Positions 46,087-51,234 of a DNA stretch of 51,234 bases are shown one piece after another; the stretch's first letter is position 1; each line of letters starts with the position of its first letter. The notes beneath the pieces were generated by a model. That model made no database searches and was not told where the DNA came from. It was given only the letters and a program-made list of their open reading frames with translations. The position numbers and the translations under genes are program-made. Source of the DNA: Vibrio ichthyoenteri ATCC 700023 (GTDB taxonomy: Bacteria; Pseudomonadota; Gammaproteobacteria; Enterobacterales; Vibrionaceae); contig NZ_AFWF01000315.1 in assembly GCF_000222605.1 (NCBI RefSeq), positions 1 through 51,234 of the forward strand. The letters run 5' to 3'.

Positions 46087-46115
46087 AAAAGCCAGCGTAA
46101 TGCTGGCTTTTTTGT
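46087..46115. terminator. Bidirectional terminator between rraA and the MATE gene
   Basis: AAAAGCCAGC-GTAAT-GCTGGCTTTTTT is a strong stem with T-run on the rraA side and A's on the other. Confidence 0.88.
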
Positions 46116-46130
46116 ATTTGGCATTTTGGT

Positions 46131-47471
46131 TTAATCAGCCCGCAGGGTGATTTTCTTGATGTAGAGAGCGTAACCATAGCCCAATGTACCACCGAGAATA
46201 TTCCCCAGCGCAATCCCAATAAAGACCCCTTCAATCCCATATGCAAAACCGCCAATCCACGCTAAGGGCAAGGTAAAGATAAACAGTCGCATCGCACTCC
46301 ATTGAAAGGCTTTGAGTGGCTGGTGCATGGAATTTAGTCCGGAAACCAACATCATCATAATGCCTTGGAAACCATAACTAAATGGCACGACGAGAAGATA
46401 GTGCCAAAGTAGGTTGCGTACACTTTCTTCCTGTGAAAAGAGCGCGGCCAGCGGCACGCTTAGAGGCACCATAAAGAGGAATAGAATGAATTGGAATCCA
46501 AGCGCAAAACGCATGCTGAGAAACTGGCCATCAAAACTACGCTGTGGATTTCCGGCGCCAAAGTTTTGCGCCATAAAAGGGGTTAAAGCAGAGGTGAGGG
46601 ACATCAGCACTAAGATCAATATCGATTCAATTCGTTGCGCTGCACCATAAGCGGCAACCGCGGCTGTGCCATGACTGGAAAGTATCATCATCAATAATGC
46701 ACCGGAAAGCGGAGTCATCGCATTGGACATGGCTGCTGGCGTGCCAATTTTGAGGATCATTTTCCAATCATCCATCAAATGGTTCAGTTGCGGCCAGCTT
46801 AGTAATTTTTCGCGTTTGATCAATACAAACAATGACCCGACTAATGCACCCAACCAGCTGAACGCACTGGCAATCGCTGCGCCTTGAATACCCAGCTCTG
46901 GAAAGGGGCCGTACCCGAAAATCAATAAGGGATCGAGTACACCGTTAATCACACCGGCGACAATCATGATTTTTGCTGGCGTCGTGGTATCACCAGTGGC
47001 TCGAATCGAACTGTTGCCAGCCATCGGGATCACCAGCAGCGGAATGGCTAAGTACCACACACTCATGTATTCGCTAATCAATGGGATTAATTTAGCTTCA
47101 GCCCCTAATGCGAGGAATAAAGGCTCAATAGTCAGCAGTCCTAGTGTGGAAGCGATTGCGACTAAAATAACGGCCAGCAGCAGACCGTGCGTTGAAAAGC
47201 GAGCGGCGCTTTGCGACTGACCTTGACCTAAGAGTCGACCAATATTGGTTGATAGACCAATACCGATGCCCATGGTGATGCAGTTCACCCCAAAGGTTAC
47301 GGGGAAGGTGTAACTGACGGCAGCGAGTGCGTCTGTGCCCAGCAATGAAATGAAAAACGTGTCTACCAAGTTAAACATCAAGATCGCAATCAAACCCATG
47401 GTCATCGGGATGGTCATTTGTCGCAGCACTTGAGGGATCGGGTCGCTTAGCAGGCCGTGTTTATCTTGCAT
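46131..47471 (-). CDS. MATE family multidrug/Na+ exporter
   Basis: The 446-residue protein has 12 transmembrane helices in two repeats and family features MTMGLIAILMFNLVDTFFIS at the start, GIGIGLSTNIGRLLGQGQ near residue 75, and the second repeat from LKIGTPAAMSNAMTPLSG. Vibrio genomes carry several such exporters, so I give no symbol. It could export drugs or metabolites with Na+ or H+. It is convergent with rraA and same-strand as tpiA. Confidence 0.88.
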   Translation of the reverse strand: MQDKHGLLSDPIPQVLRQMTIPMTMGLIAILMFNLVDTFFISLLGTDALAAVSYTFPVTFGVNCITMGIGIGLSTNIGRLLGQGQSQSAARFSTHGLLLAVILVAIASTLGLLTIEPLFLALGAEAKLIPLISEYMSVWYLAIPLLVIPMAGNSSIRATGDTTTPAKIMIVAGVINGVLDPLLIFGYGPFPELGIQGAAIASAFSWLGALVGSLFVLIKREKLLSWPQLNHLMDDWKMILKIGTPAAMSNAMTPLSGALLMMILSSHGTAAVAAYGAAQRIESILILVLMSLTSALTPFMAQNFGAGNPQRSFDGQFLSMRFALGFQFILFLFMVPLSVPLAALFSQEESVRNLLWHYLLVVPFSYGFQGIMMMLVSGLNSMHQPLKAFQWSAMRLFIFTLPLAWIGGFAYGIEGVFIGIALGNILGGTLGYGYALYIKKITLRAD

Positions 47472-47559
47472 AAGAGCGTCGCACTTGAGGAAAAGAGTAG
47501 AATACTTGATTCAAAGTCAGTGCGACAGGTTTTCATGGGTGATTAGTTTGGTACCCAAA

Positions 47560-47592
47560 TAAAAAAGGCCAACCGAAGTTGACCTTTTCTTT
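47560..47592 (-). terminator. Terminator after tpiA
   Basis: On the minus strand AGGTCAAC-TTCG-GTTGGCCT is followed by T6. Confidence 0.88.
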
Positions 47593-47614
47593 CATTTAAA
47601 CCGAGAGGTTTAAA

Positions 47615-48385
47615 TTAAGCTTTTGCTGCCGCTGCTGCGCGAGCGATTGCTGCGAAGCCTTTTGCATCAAGCGCTGCACCACCAACTAGAGCACCGTCGA
47701 TGTCTGGTTGTGAGAAGTAAGCTTCTGCGTTTTCTGGTTTAACAGAACCGCCGTACTGGATGATTACTTGCTCAGCCACTGCTGCGTCTTTTGCTGCGAT
47801 CATTGCACGGATAGAAGCGTGGATGCGTTGTGCATCTTCCGCTGTTGCTGCTTTACCAGTACCGATTGCCCAGATTGGTTCGTAAGCGATGATTGCATCG
47901 TTTAGCGCTTCAACACCGTATGCATCGATAACTGCATTGATTTGACGTGCACATACTGCTTCAGTTTCGCCAGCTTCGTTTTGCGCTTCTGACTCACCGA
48001 TACAGAAAACAGGTTTTAGGCCATTTTCTTTTAGGAATGCGAATTTCTTAGCAACGAATTCGTCTGACTCTGCGTGGTATTCACGACGCTCAGAGTGACC
48101 GATGATGATGTGTGTTGCACCGAAATCTTTAAGCATTGCTGGAGACATGTCGCCAGTGAATGCACCACTGTTGTTTAGGTCAGTGTTTTGTGCACCTAGA
48201 ATGATCTTGTTACCGCCTTCTGCGATTAGACGCTCAGCTAGGTCGATGTATAGCGCAGGTGGCGCTACTGCTACGTCAACACCTTCAACACCTTCAAGCT
48301 CAGCGTTAAGACCAGTTAGCAGCTCAGTTACCATTGCTTTGCTACCGTTAAGTTTCCAGTTACCCATCACTACAGGACGACGCAT
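47615..48385 (-). CDS. tpiA: Triosephosphate isomerase
   Basis: The 256-residue enzyme interconverts DHAP and glyceraldehyde-3-phosphate. The TIM-barrel catalytic residues are visible: Asn and Lys in GNWKLNG, His in [11 protein letters not shown], Glu in [15 protein letters not shown]. The C-terminal [22 protein letters not shown] is alanine-rich as in other Vibrio. Strong codon bias fits high expression. It stands alone; the 270 bases upstream hold its promoter. Confidence 0.97.
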   Translation of the reverse strand: MRRPVVMGNWKLNGSKAMVTELLTGLNAELEGVEGVDVAVAPPALYIDLAERLIAEGGNKIILGAQNTDLNNSGAFTGDMSPAMLKDFGATHIIIGHSERREYHAESDEFVAKKFAFLKENGLKPVFCIGESEAQNEAGETEAVCARQINAVIDAYGVEALNDAIIAYEPIWAIGTGKAATAEDAQRIHASIRAMIAAKDAAVAEQVIIQYGGSVKPENAEAYFSQPDIDGALVGGAALDAKGFAAIARAAAAAKA

Positions 48386-48655
48386 AGGAATATCTCCGTA
48401 TTAATTAATTAAAAGTGTTAATGTAAATAATCTACGTAGGAATATAACAGAATAAATTCGCTAGATCATGACCCGAATCATTTCTTAATCGGATCTCATC
48501 GCCGACTCGGAGTGATTGACTACTGCAAAACACAAGCTCAACGCTATCAGTGATCTACTAGACAGAATAATAGTAACGGGCTCGGTTTTTGTTCGATAAA
48601 TTGGTATTAGTGCTCAATCCAAATCTGAAACCATTTAGCAGAATCAAGGAATGAT

Positions 48656-49003
48656 ATGCCACATTTAGTTATGGAATACTCAAATTCGGTCGATGAACGT
48701 GTCAATGTGCAAGGGTTATTGGAAGACTTGCACCATGCTGCGATACAATCTGGTTTGTTTGACGCACCATCATTGAAATCGAGAGCGTTACGCTACCATC
48801 ACTGGTTAATTGGTGAGGCAGGGGATAGCATCGATTTTATTCACATTACGTTTGAATTACTGGATGGCAGAACGCAGGAGCAAAAGCGTGAGTTATCGCG
48901 GCAGCTAATGGCCGTTTTGCAACAGCAAGCGAGCCATATAGGCAGTTTGACCATTAACGTAAGAGATATGGATAAATCAAGTTTCCAAAAAGTCGTCAAT
49001 TGA
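48656..49003 (+). CDS. 5-carboxymethyl-2-hydroxymuconate isomerase-like protein
   Basis: The 115-residue protein matches the tautomerase-superfamily isomerase of homoprotocatechuate breakdown. It has the catalytic proline right after the initiator Met (MPHLVMEYSNSV) and HITFELLDGRTQEQKRELS near residue 62. No other homoprotocatechuate genes are adjacent, so the true substrate is uncertain. AAGGAATG precedes the start. It may be co-transcribed with the DUF805 gene 52 bases downstream. Confidence 0.82.
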   Translation: MPHLVMEYSNSVDERVNVQGLLEDLHHAAIQSGLFDAPSLKSRALRYHHWLIGEAGDSIDFIHITFELLDGRTQEQKRELSRQLMAVLQQQASHIGSLTINVRDMDKSSFQKVVN

Positions 49004-49054
49004 GACAAAGTGTATTTTGATTGTTTATTTTAGAAGTGTTGGTTAGGTAAAAAG

Positions 49055-49480
49055 ATGTCGATTAAAGAGTTGTTGTTTTCCTTCCAAGGTCGTATTGGAC
49101 GCAAAGTCTATTGGATCTGGAATCTAGTTTATTACGTGTTGATTATGGGCTTTGCCATGGGGATCAATCAGCTGTTCCCTGCCTATTCGCATCTCATTTT
49201 ACCCGTCTTTCTGATTTTCGTTCTGATCCCTGATTTGGCGATTACCGCCAAGCGCTGGCATGACCGTGGTAAATCAAACTGGTGGTTGTTGATGAACGTG
49301 CCATTGATTGTGGGGCGAATGACTGTGCCGGTAAATGATCCAAGCCAAATGTCTCAAAGCACCACTTTGCAGATGATCAGCTCATTGGCGGCGCTAGTGT
49401 GTGGTGTTTGGATTTTGATTGAGTGTGGCTTCTTGAAGGGCCAATACGGTGATAACCAATACGGTCCTGAGCCTAAATAG
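49055..49480 (+). CDS. DUF805 membrane protein
   Basis: The 141-residue protein has four hydrophobic segments and the DUF805 signature FQGRIGRKVYWIWNLVYYV at the start, with ITAKRWHDRGKSNWW near residue 67. The function is unknown. Its loop bears the conserved RWHDRGKS motif. It ends just before a bidirectional terminator shared with coaA. Confidence 0.85.
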   Translation: MSIKELLFSFQGRIGRKVYWIWNLVYYVLIMGFAMGINQLFPAYSHLILPVFLIFVLIPDLAITAKRWHDRGKSNWWLLMNVPLIVGRMTVPVNDPSQMSQSTTLQMISSLAALVCGVWILIECGFLKGQYGDNQYGPEPK

Positions 49481-49516
49481 CCTTTCACAATGCCGCAAAA
49501 TATGCGGCGAAAAAAT

Positions 49517-49552
49517 GCAAAAAGGGTTGACCTAATCGTCAACCCTTTGTCT
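49517..49552. terminator. Bidirectional terminator between DUF805 and coaA
   Basis: AAAGGGTTGAC and GTCAACCCTTT form an 11-bp stem with a 6-base loop, flanked by A/T-rich runs. Confidence 0.88.
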
Positions 49553-49585
49553 TTTCTGAAGCCGCGTATCAACAATGCGGGTGTG

Positions 49586-50515
49586 CTATTTTCTTAGCCA
49601 AACTTCTTCAACCAGATGATTGATGCCTTTTTTGAGAACCAATTGGGCTCGACCTTTGGTTGGCAGAATATTCTCTTGTAAGTTCACACCATTAATTGTG
49701 CGCCAAATGTCTTTCGCTTTATCAATGGCTTGCTGCTCAGTCAATTGAGTGTAGTGACTAAAGTAAGAGCCTGGCTCGGTAAATGCCCCTTGGCGGAACT
49801 TAAGAAAGCGCTCAATATACCATTGCTCGATCACTTCCGTTTCGGCGTCGACGTATAACGTGAAATCAAGGAAATCTGAGACAAAAACTCGATGTGGGTC
49901 ATGGGGATAATCCATGCCACTTTGCAGTACATTAAGCCCTTCAATGATCAATACATCAGGGCGATCAATGGTTTTTACTTCGTCGGTAATATCGTAAGTC
50001 AGGTGCGAATAGAGGGGCACTTGTAAATTTGGCTTACCGGATTTGATGTCAGAAACGAACTCAACCAACCGCTTGATGTCGTAGGATTCAGGAAACCCTT
50101 TACGGTGAAGAATACCACGCGCTTCCAGCTGTTTTTTCGGATAAAGGAAGCCATCAGTAGTGACCAATTCAACCTTGGAGTGATTGTCCCAACGAGAAAG
50201 CAACGCTTTGAGTAGGCGTGCTGTGGTGCTCTTGCCTACGGCAACACTGCCGGCAATGCCGATGATAAAAGGAGGTGCATTATCGCGGGCTTTTTCACCG
50301 AGAAAATTTTGTAGCACCGAATTTCGACTTTGGCGTGCCGCGATATAAAGATTGAGTAAACGGGCCAGAGGAAGATAAATCTCAACAGATTCTTCCATGG
50401 TTAGACTTTCGTTCACACCTTGCAGCTCTTTTAGATCTTCTTCAGACAAAGTCATGGGTACTGAATTTCGTAGCTCAGCCCATTGCTGTCTATTAAAAGA
50501 AAGGTATGGGGTCAT
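49586..50515 (-). CDS. coaA: Pantothenate kinase type I
   Basis: The 309-residue enzyme phosphorylates pantothenate, the first and controlled step of CoA synthesis. The P-loop is [16 protein letters not shown] near residue 90. [14 protein letters not shown] is near 122, and [22 protein letters not shown] near 205. GGGAAACC precedes the ATG. In E. coli coaA also lies next to the thrU-tyrU-glyT-thrT cluster, as here, but divergent. Confidence 0.96.
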   Translation of the reverse strand: MTPYLSFNRQQWAELRNSVPMTLSEEDLKELQGVNESLTMEESVEIYLPLARLLNLYIAARQSRNSVLQNFLGEKARDNAPPFIIGIAGSVAVGKSTTARLLKALLSRWDNHSKVELVTTDGFLYPKKQLEARGILHRKGFPESYDIKRLVEFVSDIKSGKPNLQVPLYSHLTYDITDEVKTIDRPDVLIIEGLNVLQSGMDYPHDPHRVFVSDFLDFTLYVDAETEVIEQWYIERFLKFRQGAFTEPGSYFSHYTQLTEQQAIDKAKDIWRTINGVNLQENILPTKGRAQLVLKKGINHLVEEVWLRK

Positions 50516-50678
50516 GGTTTCCCTAATCGATTCATCGCACAGAAGTTGGAAAATACATCAAGCTTGGCAGAAAGAAAATGACAGACGCACCAGAATTGTT
50601 TTTTCCGACAAAAATTGCACGAAAATTCGGCAAATAGAGGGAAACTTGGGAAAAAAAATACTTTTTTCCATTTTGCTA

Positions 50679-50712
50679 TTGCAAGGTAGAAAATCATTCA
50701 ATAGAATGCGCA
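50679..50712 (+). promoter_or_regulatory. Promoter of the tRNA cluster
   Basis: TTGCAA (-35) and TAGAAT (-10) are separated by 17 bases, followed by GCGCACC. That is a GC-rich discriminator typical of stable-RNA genes under stringent control. An A/T-rich tract with a mirror of A8 and T6 lies just upstream (50650-50670) and may be an UP-like element or Fis region. Confidence 0.75.
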
Positions 50713-50720
50713 CCACTTAT

Positions 50721-50796
<76 letters not shown>

Positions 50797-50849
50797 TTCT
50801 CTCCTGTTTCTTCTAGAAACGTCGTAGTGAGAATGGAATGTAAAAATTT

Positions 50850-50934
<85 letters not shown>

Positions 50935-50968
50935 TATTCTTTAGGAAATAGCTCGAAGAGTTACGTGT

Positions 50969-51043
<75 letters not shown>

Positions 51044-51055
51044 ATCACTAGTGTT

Positions 51056-51131
<76 letters not shown>

Positions 51132-51234
51132 GCTCCCAAAGCAAAATTTTCCTTTTGATATATACTTTATCACCAATAAGTTTGGTTACGTGGTCATTTG
51201 CGCCACTTAAATCCGTACCTAGAGGGACAACTCA

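Noticed and set aside
51132-51234. Start of tuf or a further tRNA after tRNA-Thr(GGT)
   Set aside because: No start codon with a protein match and no cloverleaf is visible before the window ends.

Overview
The window is a typical piece of a Vibrionaceae (most likely Vibrio) large chromosome. Evidence for this is the Fis, HU-alpha, CpxRA and EF-P proteins, the gene orders hupA-DUF1481-purDH, dusB-fis and aroQ-accB-accC, the CrbS/CrbR acetate-switch genes, an ERIC-type repeat, and moderate GC content. I see no prophage, insertion sequence, integron, CRISPR array or rRNA gene. Almost everything is core housekeeping DNA, densely packed, with factor-independent terminators between most convergent genes.

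Layout. (1) 1-8.1 kb: a tRNA-like 5' fragment at the very edge, a family-4-like uracil-DNA glycosylase, a 2-hydroxyacid dehydrogenase broken by a one-base frameshift, yjaG, a CNNM/CBS membrane protein, hupA with a DUF1481 lipoprotein, and the purine genes purH-purD separated by an ERIC element. (2) 8.2-14.7 kb: zntR, a PAS-GGDEF diguanylate cyclase, the dusB-fis operon, prmA, and aroQ-accB-accC for shikimate and fatty-acid synthesis. (3) 15-29 kb: an acetate-utilisation block made of acs, a DEDDh exonuclease, a cNMP/CBS/DUF294 nucleotidyltransferase-like protein, an HcaT-type MFS transporter, the giant transporter-kinase CrbS, an uncharacterised 162-residue protein, a two-subunit Na+/solute symporter, MarC and the LuxR-type regulator CrbR. 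(4) 29-35.7 kb: dsbD, dcuA, aspA, fxsA, trmL. (5) 35.8-40.3 kb: envelope and metal stress genes: sodA with a near-palindromic Fur box and an unusual hairpin at its ribosome binding site, cpxRA divergent from cpxP with a perfect CpxR box, and fieF. (6) 40.6-50.5 kb: pfkA, an MgtC-family gene, an orphan type IV prepilin, epmB/efp, menA, rraA, a MATE exporter, tpiA, a tautomerase-like isomerase, DUF805 and coaA. (7) The right end is a four-tRNA cluster (Thr-TGT, Tyr-GTA, Gly-TCC, Thr-GGT) behind a strong promoter, the arrangement that precedes tuf in many gammaproteobacteria.

How genes work together. Acs activates acetate. CrbS (sensor) and CrbR (regulator) are the known Vibrio pair that switches acs on, and the DUF4212/VC_2705-type symporter is the probable carboxylate uptake system. 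The DUF294 protein and exonuclease sit in the middle of this block with no established role and are the best candidates for new biology. AspA and DcuA form the aspartate/fumarate/C4-dicarboxylate exchange module. CpxRA, CpxP, DsbD, SodA and FieF together suggest an envelope/redox/metal-stress neighbourhood. The least expected sequence features are the RBS-overlapping hairpin of sodA, the ERIC element inside the purHD transcription unit, the frameshifted dehydrogenase, and the EF-hand-like loop in the symporter.
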